From NCBI GenBank assembly GCA_038501195.1, contig JBBPUQ010000001.1, forward strand, positions 2,790,001-2,854,000: a stretch of DNA of 64,000 nt, read 5' to 3'. This document shows, piece after piece, positions 22,945 through 36,330 of the stretch; position 1 is the stretch's first letter, and each line of letters opens with the position of its first letter. A program made the position numbers and the translations under genes. Origin of the DNA: Nemania diffusa. Taxonomy: Eukaryota > Ascomycota > Sordariomycetes > Xylariales > Xylariaceae. The notes beneath the pieces were generated by a model. It searched no databases, was not told the origin of the DNA, and saw nothing but the letters and a program-made list of their open reading frames with translations.

Positions 22945-24435
22945 GACGATAGTGCCACTTTGGGGGTTTTTTTCTTTCTTTTTTTTTTTTAATTCGTTCT
23001 TTGTTCTTGTTCTTTTATTGGCTTATTGTTGATAGTTTATCAAAGGACTAGGTTAGTTCAGCCCGAGCAGAACTCTATCTAGAGCGATCTTAGAGTAGCG
23101 ATTGAGTTTATGCTAGATTAGGCACGAGTAATGTCTCTGGTGAGATGAAGGTGAAGATGGTGCGGGGATATATCTAACTATGAAAGAACTTTCCTACCCA
23201 CATGTGCACGCCTTACCTAGCCTAGATAATTGTACCGCACAATACTAGAGGGTGCTAAGTAGGTACATTAAAGATGGCGGGCGGTCGCAGCCAGCCAACC
23301 GCCCAGTTGCCGCTGTCTGATGATGAATGAGGTGATGCGAGGCGGGGCAACAACCCAGTAAGCCCACATACCTGCTATCTACCTACCTACCTAGCAGGTT
23401 ACCTCTTGTTAGGTACCTACCTACTACAGTGACGTAATATTTCTCGAATTGAGGCAGTGCATTACCACAAACAGACTAGTAGAAGAACACCCTCCTTGCT
23501 TTTTAGCCTACTTACATACCCAACTACGTATAGTAGGTAGGTATATGGAAAATCTGGGCCTTTAGTCTACTTAGGCAGTGCAGTCCATGTTTTTAATGCT
23601 TAAATTTAATATGGTCTAGAATACAATGCTTGACTTTGTTTCTTCTATCATAGTGTATATCAGGTAGGCTAGGACTAGTTGCTACTGTAAGCATTACATA
23701 TTTGTGAAGGGCTCTGCTTTTTCGCTGCTAGCTTAGGTACCTAGAATTCCCAAGTGATCAGTCCGCCTTGCCTTATCTGATATACTTAAGGTATGATAGC
23801 AGCAACATGGAACACGGGCGATGGCTGGGCATCAAGCCATAAGTAAACACAACCACATAGTGGACCTCTTACACTTCCATAGTGTAACAGAGTACAGTAT
23901 GCGTATGCATAGCATGGCACAGATGCTGCCTCTTCATCATCTTTTATGCCTAATCATCACCCCCTTGTTTCCACACTCTTCATGAGCCGGGCGAAACTAT
24001 CTGACCGCGCTTCCTGCGGCTCGGCCAGTAGCATGCGCATGTCGCCTTCTACCCTCTCAGCCAGCCAGCCTGGCGAGTGGCCGAGTTCAGAGGGATGCTC
24101 TACCTATTCTGTCACTTTGAGTCAATCGGTATGTCCGTTTAGTGACCTGATAGCTAGAAACGAAGTGTAACTAAGCCCCCAAGGAAGGAGGGCTGTTCGG
24201 TTTGAAGTAGCAGGCACCGCTCTCACTTTGCATACGACATTACAGTATGTAGGCCTAACTGCAGATGACGCCTACTGTGGTCTAGCCTCTCGTCTAACCT
24301 ACCCCTCCCTACCTACTGTATGCGTAGCGTAGGTAGAGAAACCTTGCCCTTCGCTCTAGCCCTGGGCCCTCGACACCTTCCCTTCTATTTATTGTCCGTG
24401 CGTTTGGAACTGTTAGTACACAGGCGGGCGCTGTA
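22945..24435. other. Intergenic, promoter side of the DUF3824-like gene
   Basis: The first 100-200 bp are the A/T-tract leader and promoter of the minus-strand gene. TACCTACC words are dense at about 23375-23430 and 23520-23545. A frame at 23946-24170 is not convincing. Base composition is normal until about 24420, where the A+T block begins. Confidence 0.6.
24361..24376 (+). repeat. 16-bp direct repeat, left copy
   Basis: The word cctgggccctcgacac occurs here and again, exactly, at 32004-32019, on either side of the A+T block. This copy is about 60 bp from the left edge of the block. It contains the palindrome gggccc. Confidence 0.75.
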
Positions 24436-27400
24436 CTAAAAATATTAACAATATTTCTTTTTAGCGTGATTTGTTTAAAACACTAAAGACTTGCTTTTGT
24501 AAACTTTATTTGCAAATAGCAGAGCTTTTTATATTGTAATGTTAGTTTGTTATATTAAACTTTTAATTTATTAAATAAATAAAGCTTTTTATTTTATTTA
24601 AAAATAATTTATAATATAAAAAAGTTAGAATTAATAATATATTTGTTTTTTTAAAAATAGCTATAGAAAAAAATATCGCTAAATTTAAGCTTTTTTTATA
24701 AAAATTAGTTATAAATTATTTTATAAAAACAGAATATAATACTAAAATATAAAAAGAAATTTTTATAAATTTTACTATTATATTAAATAAATTTATTAAA
24801 TTTTTTAATAAAATAAATTAAAGTTTATAATAAAAATTTATTAAAGAATTAATTAATAAAATTAGCTAATATTTTAATATTGTTGTTTTTATTAAATTAA
24901 AAAAAGCTGTTTTAGTTTATTTATAACTATAATTTATTTATTTTTTTAATAGTGAAACTATTGCTAATAAAAAAGCTATATTTAATTAATTTATTTAAAA
25001 ATATATAATAAATAAATTTAGTATTACTAATATTTATATTGTAATAGTTTATAAAACTAGTTATTTATTTGTTTTAAATTTTAAAAATAAAACTTTTAAA
25101 AATAGTACATTTGTTTTATTTAAAGTTTATTTAATAATTATAAATATTAAAAATTTATAAATTTTTATAAAAATTAATAAAAATAAATTGATTTATTGTT
25201 TTATATTTTTTATAATAAAAGTTATTTTTTTAAAAAAATTAAAACTAAATATTAATAAAATTTTAAATATTTAAACTATTAATATAAAGTAATTAATTAA
25301 AACAGCAGAACTTACAATTAGAAATAAATTAATGTTTTTAAAAATAAAAACAATAATTTTTTAAATATTAAATATTAACAAAATTAAGTTTTTTAAAACT
25401 TAAGTTATATATATTGTTATTAATATATTAATATTATTTTTTAATTATATAAATATAAAAAAATATAACAATATTTTTTTAAATTAAATAATAAAAAAAA
25501 CGAAAATTTAAATTAAATATTAACTAATTAATATATATTAGTTATAATATAATATTAATATTATTATAAACTTAATTATTTAAGTTATTTTATTTAAATA
25601 TTTTGTTAAAACGTTTTATTTTTTTTTTATAAGCTTTTTAATTAAAAAAGCAAATAAAAAGCTAATTATTATTAAATATAAGTTATAAAGTTTTAGTTAT
25701 TAAAGCTATTATATAATTAAATATTATAACTAATATTTTTAATGTAAAAATTATAGCAATTGTATTATAAATTATAAAATAAATATTTATATAAAACTAT
25801 TTAAATATATAAACTATTATAATTTATTTTTAGCAAATTATAATAAATATTTAGTTAAATTATATAAAATTAACAAAAAGTTAATTATATTTATAAAAGT
25901 AAAACTTTAAATAATTAAATATATAAAAAGTTAAAAATATATAAAAAAAAACTAATTTGTAATAGTAGCAGAAAATATTTTTTTTATAGATTTAGAAAAA
26001 AATTTAATAATTTAAAATAAAATTAAAGTTTTAAAAAAAGTAAAAGTGCTTTAATTAACTAAAAAATATAAAAAATTTATTATAGCAAAATTTTTTTTTT
26101 ATTAATATTTAAAGTTTTAAAAAGATTTAATATGTTTAAATTAATTTTAAACAAAAATAATAGTACTAGTAACAATATAAAAAGTATAAAAGAAATAATC
26201 GTATTAAAAAATATAAAAACAGATTTTTTATAAAACAGTTTTTAAAATATTTTAATATTTATTATAAAAAATAATTTAATAGTTTTTTATATAAGCATTT
26301 TTTATTATAACAGAGCTAATAATATTTAAATTATATAAAAATTTACAAAAATATATTTAAACTTTTTTTTAAACTAAAATAATAAAATATAATAATAAAA
26401 AATAATAATAATAAAACTGCTAAATTAAGCTACTAAAAGTTTTATATATAATTATTTACAATATATAAAAAATTCAGCTTATATATATTATTTTTTTATA
26501 ATATTATTAAAAAAAAAATATTAATATAGCATTAATATAAAAACTTTAAATAGTTATAACAAAAAATATTTATATTTAAAATTATTTTAAGTATATTTTT
26601 TATATTTTATTAAATTATTAAAACTATAAAATAAATAAACTATAAATAATAATATATATTAAAAAAAAAGCAAGTTTAAAAATAATTTTTAAAAAACTAA
26701 TTTAATTAAAAAACTTATTATAGTTTAATATTAATAGTTATTTAATATTTAATTATTATAAAGCTTTAAATAATATAAATATATTAAAATATATTTATTT
26801 GTTAAAATTTTTAGTTAATTATTTAGTTGTTAATAATATTAATATAAAACATTTAAATTAAAAATTAAAAATTATTTTTAAAAACAAAAAGTATTTATTT
26901 TTTTTTTAGTTTTTTAAAATAAATATAAGCTATATTAATAAACTAAATATATTTATTTACAAAAATAACTATATTATAAATTTATTTTTTTTAAATATGT
27001 TTTTTATAAAAATATATATTAATAAAAATTATATTTTAAAGTTAAACTATTATTTTATTAAAATAAAGTTTTTAAATTATAAATATAAGTTTATTTTAAA
27101 ATAAACAAAATAAAAAATAAAAAAAAACTAGCTAAATAAACTTATTAATTTAATAGAAATTTTAATACTATTAATATTAAACTTTATTTAAAATGTTTAA
27201 TTTTAAAAAATTAAAGCAATAGTTATAATATTAGTTATAGTATTAATTAATATAATATAAACAATAAAAACTAATTACTATAAAAAAAGCAAGTTAGTTT
27301 TATAATAAACAAAAAAATATAAAAAAGCTTATTATATTTAAAAGTAATTATAAAAAACTACTTTAATAAAAAATTAAGCTTAAAATAAATTTATAGCTAA

Positions 27401-30400
27401 AAAAAAAGAATTTTTAATAATAATTAAATAAATTAAATAAAAATATTAAAAGTTTAAAATAAATAAAATCAAAACTAATAAAAATTTTTATAGCTTAATT
27501 AAATAATATAAACTATATTTATAATAGAAAATATTTTTATTAAAAAATTTAATAATAAAACAAAAAGTAAATAATAAATTAAAAAAAGTTTAACTATTAT
27601 ATAATAATATTTTAAAATGTTTTAATATAAATAACAATTTATTAAATAAAAATTTTAAAATTATAAAACACTTTTTTTAAAATATTGAAATTATTAAAAA
27701 AAAAATCTATTGTTTTATATATAACATTGTTTTAACTTTTTTAAACGAAAATAATATTATAGTTTATATAGCTAAAATATATTAAAGCTATATAAATAAA
27801 TATTATAAATAATTAAACAAAAAAATCTTTTAAATAAAATATTTTTTTATAATTTAAAAAATAATTTAAGTTATAATAATTTTTAAAATAAAAAAAACTA
27901 ACTTTTTTTTATTTAAGTTATTTAAACTAATTATTTTATTGTTTTATATAAATAAAAACTATAAAAAATTAATAATATAACATATAATATAAACAAATTT
28001 AAAAAAAAAAAATTTTAAATTATAATATATAAAAGCTTTATTTATTTATTTAATAATAAATTTAATAATTAGTTTTATTTAAAAAATAAAACTAATAATT
28101 ATAACTAAAAAAAAAACAATTTTAGTAATTTTAAATATATAAAAAATATTTAATACTTTATTATAAAACAAATTATTAAAATATATAACTAAATAAAAAT
28201 AATTAAATATAGTTTTTTAACTAATAAATAACTTTTTTATAAAATAAAATATTTAAATTAAATTAAAAAACAATTTTATTAAAGCTTAAATATAAAAATA
28301 TAAAACTTTTTAAAAGTTTTTTTAGTTTTTTATATTATATATATTATATATAATAAAACTAATAAATAATAATAATAGCTACTAAAGTTATATAAATAAT
28401 ATTGTAGTTTTAAAAATCGCTGATATATTAGAAAAAAGTACTAAATTAATCTAAAAAAAAATCGAAAAAATTTTAAGTTATAAATATAAAAATAAAATAT
28501 TTTTTGCTTTAAAAAAAATAAAAATAATTTATTTTTTAAAAAAATACAAAAATATTAATTTAAAAATTGTTATTATAATAAAAATAATTACTTTTATTTT
28601 ATTTTTTAATATAGCTATAAATAACTTTTAAATAAAACAAATATTATATAAGTTTTAATTAATGCTTTAATAATTTAAAGTTTAATTTAATAAAAAGCTT
28701 TATTTTAAACAATATATAAAAAAACAAATTATTATTATAATAAAAATTTTTAATTATATTAAAGCATTTTTAACTATAAAAAGAAGTTTTTTTATAACTA
28801 CTTTATAAAAAGCTGTTAAAATAATAATACTTTTAATATTATTATATAAATATAAAATATAATATAAAAAAAAAATTAAACTAATTATATATAAAGCTTT
28901 TAATTAATTAGTTAATATTAATATTTAATTAAATAAATATATTAAATTTATATAAAAAGCTTTAATTAAAACTATTAAAAAAGTATTACTAATATAAAAA
29001 ATATAATTTAATATAATTTTTTTTATAAATAGTAAGTTTTTAATAATTTAATTTATATTAAATAAAACTAAATTAAAGTTTATATATTAAATTAATATAA
29101 TAATAAAAAGTTATTTTTTAACTATTAAAATAAACTTAAAAATTATTAGCTAAAATAAAAATATTAGCTATTAATAAAAATAAAAATTAAATATATAGTT
29201 AATAAAGCAACTGTTTTTATAAATAAAAAAATTAGTGTTTTATTTTTTATGCTATTTTTTAAGTTTATTATAAAAACTTATAAACAAAATAAATAAAAAA
29301 ACTATTTTTATATAATTTAAAAAATAGTTTAAAAGTTTATTAATTTTTAATATAATTATATTTTTAAATAGTTTTAAAATAAAAAATAGCAAATTTAAAT
29401 ATAAGTTTGTTATTTATAAAAAGTTAACTAAAGTAATTAAAAAATATAAAAGTATAAATTTAGTCGAAAATATATTTAATATTAAAAAAGCTAAAATTTT
29501 TAAAAGCTTTTAAAAAATAGCAAAAATATATTTAATAAATAATATTACAATTTATATTAATAATATAGCTATAATTTAGTTTTTTTAAAAAAACGCTTTA
29601 ATTATTTTATAAAAAATATTTATTTAAGTTTATAAATTAATAAAAAAGCATAATATTAAATTCAAATAATACTTAAAGTATATAAATATATAAAATAACA
29701 AAAAAGCAAATATATTTATAAAAAATATAGCTAAAAAAAAAAAATTTAATTTTAAATTTATATAGTTTATAATATTAAATATTAAATTTATATTAAAATA
29801 AATTATTAAAAATATAATAAAAATTTAATAAAATAATAATTTATTAATATTAAATAAAAAAAACAAAAATGTAAAAATTATTTAATTTTATAGCTATAAA
29901 ATAATTAGAATTAAATATATTTTAAATTATTGTTTAAAAACTTTTTAGCTTTTTTAAAATATATTAAATAAATATTTCAAATATTTAATAAATTATAAAA
30001 ATTATAACTAATATTATAGTAAATTTTATTATTATAAAATTAAAAAATATTATTTATATAAAAAAATTAATAAATAATAAAATTTTTATTTTAAAACTTA
30101 TAATTATTTAATATATTATATAAATTTATAATATTAATAATAATATTAGCTAAAGCTGCTATAATTTAAATTTAAATAAAATAATTAAAAATAAAAAAAA
30201 AATAGTTAGTTTATAAAATTTTATAAATTTAATTTATAAAACTTATATAAATATAACAGTTATTTTATATAATTGTTATAAAATTTTAAAAAGTTTTAAA
30301 AATTTTATATAGTTATAAAATATTTTATTAAAATATATTTTTTGTTTATAGTATAAAAAGTATATTATAAAAACTATTTAAAACTTTTTAAAAAAAACTT

Positions 30401-31915
30401 AAATTTTAAAAACTTAAAATTAAAAATAGTTACTTTAGTTTTATTTATAATATAATAAATATATTTTAAATAACAACAATTTTAAAAAAACTTATTTTAA
30501 AAAAAATTGCTTTTAATTATATATTAAAAATTTTTTTTATTTATAAAAACTTTTTTTTATTTTTATTTATTATAACTAAGTTTTTATATAATTTATTTTA
30601 AAGTAAAAATTTTTAATTTATTGTTTTTTTTTTTAAATTTAAATAAGCTTTAGTTTAATTGTTTAAAAAAAAATATATAAATTTTAAACTATTATTAAAA
30701 TTAGTTTAATAATATTAATAATAAATAAATTATTAAACTTTTTTATAATAAAATAAATAATTGTTATAAAAAGTACTATAATTTAATATATAATATTAAA
30801 AATATAAATTATATTAAATTTTTAAATAAAATATTAAATTTTAAATAAAACTAAAATTTTTAGTTATAAATATTTTTATAAAAAAAACTAAATAAATATA
30901 TTATTTTATATATTTTATTTTAAATAAAAAAACTTATTTAAAACTATTTTAAATAAAAAAATTTATTTAAAATAAATATTTATTAATTTTAAATTAGTTT
31001 TAAAACTATAAATTTTAAATCTATTTTTTAATTTTTTAAAAAAGCTTTAAAAATTTATAATTTTAATATATTATTACTAAAAAAAAAAAAAAAAATTCTT
31101 TTTAAACTTTTAAACTTTTTTAACTAATTAGTAATAATATTTGTTTTTATTATTGTTTATAAAAATTATTAATTTTTTATTTTTATATTTATAATAAAAA
31201 AATTGCTATTTTTTTTATTATTAAAAAAATAAATAGTTTTTTAGTTTTTATTTTTTTTTTTTTATTATTAAAAATTATTACTTTTTTATTTTAAATTTAC
31301 TATATATTTTTAGTATTTTTAATATTTTTTTTTTTTTTTTTGTTTATAGTTTGTTATTTTAGTTTTTTTATTTGTTTTTTTATTTAAATCTTTTTTTTAT
31401 TTATTTGTTTTTTTTTTTAAAAATAAATTTTTTATTATTTATGCTTTAATTTTTTTTTTTAGTTTTTATATTTTTTATTTTTTATATTTTTTGTTTTTTA
31501 TACTTTTTGTTTTATATGCTATATTTTATACTTTTAAATGTTTTTAAATATTTCTGTTGTTTTTTATTGCTTTAATAATGCTATAAAATTTAGTTTTTGT
31601 TATTTAGATTATATTTAATAAAGTTATTTAATATTATTTTTTAATTTTTTAAATATAACATTTTTTTTAGTTTTATAAATATAAAAAAGTTAAATATAAT
31701 ATATAAAAAAGTTTATTTTTTTATATATTATTAGTTTGTTTAAATTATACTATATTATTAAATAAACTATATTATATTTTTTTAAATAAACTAAATATAT
31801 AAAATATAAAAGTTTTAATTAAAGTAAATATAAAGTTATAACTTAATTGCTTACAAAATAAAAATATAGCTACTGAAGCTACTATATATATAAAATAAAA
31901 TAGTGAATAGCTAGC
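24436..31915. repeat. 7.5 kb A+T-rich block, RIP-like relic of a repeated element
   Basis: Composition switches abruptly from normal to almost only A and T (by eye roughly one base in ten is G or C) and back again at about 31,900. The few remaining G/C bases are mostly in AGCT, GCT/AGC and ACT settings. No frame of even 60 codons survives on either strand. Known biology: in Pezizomycotina, repeated DNA is mutated C to T on both strands by RIP, leaving such blocks where transposons once were. The length would suit a retroelement, but no terminal repeat, coding remnant or integrase/RT motif can be read. The T-rich strip at 31,080-31,560 shows that the strands were originally unequal in purines. 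A small A+T isochore or local heterochromatin island is the functional equivalent; it is far too short for a regional centromere. Confidence 0.85.
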
Positions 31916-32003
31916 TACGTTTATAGTGCTTTTGCAGAAGCTAGGACTAACTGCTATGCAGTGTAGACCCTAGACGTTAAAGACAATCCATCCATCTATC
32001 CAT

Positions 32004-32019
32004 CCTGGGCCCTCGACAC
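32004..32019 (+). repeat. 16-bp direct repeat, right copy
   Basis: Exact second copy of the 16-base word at 24361-24376, about 90 bp outside the right edge of the A+T block. Confidence 0.75.
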
Positions 32020-32234
32020 GCATTTTGGCAATTCCGAGGGATCTCCAGAAGAAGAATCAGCCGCACAGCCTTACGCCGCCCCAACTAAGAAAGATATGTG
32101 TGCTTGAGTGCATACGTATATATGTGCATACATAGATGTAAATATTACCTCGAAACTGAGCAGAAGTTTTATGCTATTGCTATGTTAAAAAGTTTAGAGT
32201 TGTTTACGAACAGTAGAATGTCGTTTATAAATAA

Positions 32235-32261
32235 CCCGGGCAGACCCGGGCAGACCCGGGC
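32235..32261. repeat. CCCGGGCAGA tandem repeat
   Basis: Two full units of cccgggcaga followed by a partial third, each carrying a cccggg palindrome, in non-coding DNA about 300 bp from the A+T block. Confidence 0.85.
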
Positions 32262-33728
32262 GAGCAGTAGGTACGTCATAATGCGGGGTACTTTGATTCC
32301 TTACTAGATAGATAGCCACTGATTAAGCTCAAGTTTATATGCACGGTAAATCTCCTGTCAAATCATCCTAACATTTAGTGCATCAAAGATATAGGTATAT
32401 GCGGAGCATCTATGATTCTATCTAGATAGGTGCGCAGTAAATATTGAGCCTTCGTAGATAGGGAACGTAAATAAGCCAAAAAAAAAGGGGCTCGTATCAA
32501 GAGACTTACTTACATGTTAGTAGATACTTTCTAATTGTGCCGTAGCCCAGAATGTGTGCCTCTCTACTATATAGTGTTAGTCGGCACAAGGGTTATAAGA
32601 CGAAATGCATCCTAAGACGCTCTGTAGACGAGCTGGGAAGCCCACATCGACTAAGCGAATAGCCGTGGGAAATCTAAACAATTTTTCTTTTTTTTCGTAT
32701 TCCATCAGTCAGTTACTAATACAATGATATCGCCTACAGACGCGTTGTAGGCCGTGCTTTTTGTTTTTCCCCCCCGGGCATCGAAGTCTAAGAGGATTGC
32801 TTCCATTTCCCATAGCGCCGTCATGTGAATTAAAATTCCCACCGTCCCCGCAAAGATGCAAATGCGAAAATCCATAGCAGGCCCGTTTTGTCTAGCGACG
32901 AAGAATTTGCAGACAGCTTCAAGCCGGTCGGCTGGCTATATGCCACTTACCGCCGCAGCAAACATCCAGGATGGCGACGAACCAAATTCTCAAAGGTATC
33001 AGTATCATGTTCATTGCACATGCTCATTCATGTGACCTGAGCACATTTCCGCATCTCGTTCGTCGTAGTCAAAGGGACGCAACAGATACGAAATGACGCC
33101 TGAGAGCACCTTGTTTGCTCACACCGAGTCTACTCTCCAGAGGGAAACCCACCCCCAAAAATCAATTCAAGAGGCTGAAGGAAAAGAAAAACGAGAAATC
33201 ATTGCTCGGGTAGCGACAAGCGTAGTGAGTCCGAAGGTTGAAGCCGCCGTTCTTTTGAAGTTTTCTTGGTGTATCGTCTATCTCATGTCGTCAATGTGGC
33301 AAGATCATTATCATGTCTCAACTACTTGCTCTGCAAGTTACATGTTTCATCGTTGCATTGCTGGGGATCACCAGAGTAGGCTTCGTGCTCCGAGTCGAAC
33401 AGAAGCTGGCTGTCAACAATCTCGCTTGAGAACCTTAGCACCACGAGGAATTAATACGCCTTGGCATATCGGATACCATGTATGCCTATGGGATTGTTCG
33501 GTCGCGGAAATAGGCTAGCCAACGTAATAGTTGGCTGTGGTATTATAGTATGACGCCGTGGACAGCACCTCCAAATAAATGCCTCATCCGGGACCTGAAA
33601 CCTCATTATTTGATATGGGAGATAAAGGAAGGTCTAGATATTTTACCACCTTGTATGCGGATTGCAAAACCGCTGTAGCAGTTACGCGTTCACAGCTGGT
33701 ATAAGCTCAAGATCAGGGTCATTCGATC

Positions 33729-36330
33729 TCATGCGCCGGTAGCACCATTCGTCTGCGATTCATTGTGCACGACGCCATTGGTCACGGAGCTGGACTGCTC
33801 ATATGACGAAGTCTGTCTGTTGAGTTCCTTGTCTGCCGTTGTTTTCGTGTCTTCTATACCGTTCTGAAAAGCGGACTTAAGGTTATCGAATGTAGAAGTA
33901 GTCGATGGAGAGAACTCCGGGACAGCAGCAGAAAGCTGAGACTCATGTGGGCGAGTATGACCATTGATGCCATTCATAGTAGGTACGTTCGAAGGGGGCA
34001 TCCCGTAGTTGCCATTAGCATAATGTGCAAACCCGTGCTCGTTTGTAGGCGAAAAAACTGGAGGTGCCTCAACTGCGTAGTGAGGAGACATCATGGGATG
34101 CTGGAATCCATTGTTAAATGGCTGCCACGTAGAGGGCCCATCGTGACGAGCGGCAACATCTCGTAAACTCTTGTCCTTTATTACCCATTTTTCCCATCCT
34201 TCTTTGCTCCGCACGCGCTCTACGCCGTCACCTCCGATGACTAGCTCAAGCACCGCCGAATCCATACAAGCCTGACGGAGGATGTTATGATCGACAAGCA
34301 ATTCTCGCATTCGGTTGAAGGAAGAAATGACAGCAATGGGCACAAAGCCTTGACCATCCATGTGTGTTCGTAGATACCAATCCTTGACACAATTCTCGAC
34401 AGAGAAGTAATATTCAACCTGGCTCTGAGCGAGGTGAAACAGATTGCTAGCATCGTATGGGTAGATTCCGTTGCTGGGAGGGGCGTACATGTTGGCATCG
34501 TAAGACACATTTATAGGTGCCATAGTTGGCACCCTTCCACTGCCCTGTCTACGGTTACCATTCGTGGTCTTGCGTTGACCAGGACCGGGTTGGCCAGGAA
34601 ACTGGTAAGACATTGGCTGGTATGTCGTTCCATAGTGAGGTAAATGGCGAGAGCCATTGGTCTGAAATGGGTAGGCGTGATGCTGAGGCGGGTAAGGATT
34701 TTGAGCGTAATGAGGTATGCTACCCGAGTTGTTCTGATTGAAGCCACCGCGACCACGACCCCCACCCCTTGTCCGTTCACCATTACGGTGGTTTGAGTTA
34801 TTTTGACCCTGAGGGTGAGCATCTCTATTATTCTGAGTTCTTATATCCTTGTGAGCATCAGAACTCTTCACATTTTCCTCTGGTTGTTGGCTTGAAATCG
34901 GATCTTGCCCCGACAGCTCATGATTTGTGCCATTGACCACTCCGGGTTGGTTTGGCTTGGACTGTTCACCATTCGTATTGTCCTTAAGTCATCGTTAGTT
35001 CGGCATCCGGCCATATGAAATTCATTAGAGTTCTCGTGACATACCGTTGTTGGTTCCTTCGCTGGCCTTGAATGATCCGCATGAGCGGTATTCTTCCGTC
35101 CTTCACGAGGACCGGAGCCTTCAATCGGGGCACGTTTGGGCCCTGAGTTTGTACGCGAACTAGTATTACCGTCTTGAGCTCGGTCTGGGAGAGTTAGAAA
35201 CGGTAGGGAAGTAGTAAGAGAATCTTGAGGGCCGTACCTGTAGAATTTGCCGCAGCGTGGTGGCTTGCAGTAGTATCTCGCCCACCACGAGAACCACCGA
35301 CGCGACCGCCACGTGGGCCACGACTTGGTAAGGCAGTCTCAAACTTAACAGTAGGCACGAAATTGGGTAGTTGCACCCACTCCTTCTTCTGTTTTGGTTT
35401 TGCTGTGCCAAGATCATCCTTTTCCTCCTTTTCCGGCTTCTCCGGTTGAGATTGCGGTTGGGCCTTCAGATTTACAGCAGCTGTCTCTGGAGTTGGCCAC
35501 GAAGCCGGGTTATTTGCAAGCAAATTCGTTTCCGAATCTTTCTCCTGGGCCCTAGCGCCTCGGGGGGCGCCCCTTTTCGGACCTTGGTTACCACCATTTC
35601 GAGATGGCTCGTTATCCCTCTTGGAACCCTGTTTTCCATTGAATGGTACTCTATTACCCTCCACTGCTTCGATCTGGGTCGATCGTCCTTTAGAGTCGGC
35701 GGATGTCTGCGCTGGAATAGCCCCCGGGCTCGCCGGCCGATCAACCGTCTTGGCTTTTGCAGCCTTTTGCCTTTGCACCCAAACGTTGACGCTAGGTACT
35801 GGCGCTTCGGAAAGCTCAACTTTAGGTGCCGGAACTTCTTTCTCTGGTTCCTGCCCAGCTTCTGAATCCTTCTCGGCAGTCTTGCCCTTCTTAGTCTTCC
35901 TACCTTTCTTTCCGTCGTATTGTTCACCAGCATCCGAGCCAGCATTTATTGAACGACCTCGTGGCTCCGTAGTCTTAGCTGCACCATCCACAGATGACAA
36001 GTCTGCTCCAACTTTGGATGAGCTGATGGAGCCGGCAACGGAAGCTGCGGTGTTGGCATCCTCCTGGCTCACCTCGGCACCATTTAGCCGGGCGGTCTCG
36101 GGCTTCGCTGAATTGCTTCGAGCACTGCGCGAGGAATCAATGTCGTTCGACGAGGTTGACACCGCAACAGATGGAGCTCGAGTACTGGCATTTGTAGTGC
36201 TGGCATCAAAATTTGGGTTGCCAGTGGCAGACGATGTTTGACTGGGAGTAGGGTTTTGTTGCGACGTCGCTGCCTGAGCAGCGGATTGGCCTTTCGCGGC
36301 CTGTGCGTAGGAGAAAGCTGACGTCGACAT
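33729..36330 (-). CDS. La-motif RNA-binding protein (LARP / Sro9-Slf1 type)
   Basis: Three exons: 35238-36330, 35045-35184 and 33729-34982. The introns are 53 nt (GTACGG, branch CTAAC, CAG) and 62 nt (GTATGT, branch CTAAC, AAG). The product is 828 residues. The N-terminal 400 residues are low complexity (Ser/Thr/Ala/Pro, Lys/Glu), starting MSTSAFSYAQAAKG, which is typical of fungal La-related proteins. Arg-Gly boxes occur near residues 340-360 (RGPRGGRVGGSRGGRD) and near 485 (GGGRGRGGF). The La motif lies at about 590-680, with the words QVEYYFSVENCVKDWYL, GFVPIAVISSFNRM and VRSKEGWEKWV. The tail is Asn/Ser/Thr-rich. Family role: cytoplasmic mRNA binding, translation and mRNA stability. No RRM follows the La motif, so this is not the nuclear La protein Lhp1. 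Confidence 0.9.

Larger units (their letters stand above)
31916..33728. other. Intergenic right of the A+T block, no gene recognised
   Basis: Normal base composition returns. The stretch holds the right 16-bp repeat and a 10-base tandem repeat at 32235-32261. A plus-strand frame at 33093-33518 (141 codons) has no family resemblance and is probably chance. The last few hundred bases are the 3' flank of the LARP gene. Confidence 0.55.

Noticed and set aside
24436..31915. Centromere, or insertion of mitochondrial DNA, as explanation of the A+T block
   Set aside because: Too short for a regional fungal centromere, and no mitochondrial gene or tRNA can be read; saturation of A+T with no codons fits RIP better.
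33093..33518. 141-codon plus-strand frame between the A+T block and the LARP gene
   Set aside because: No family resemblance, odd composition with Cys/His/Trp scattered, no promoter-like context; likely chance.
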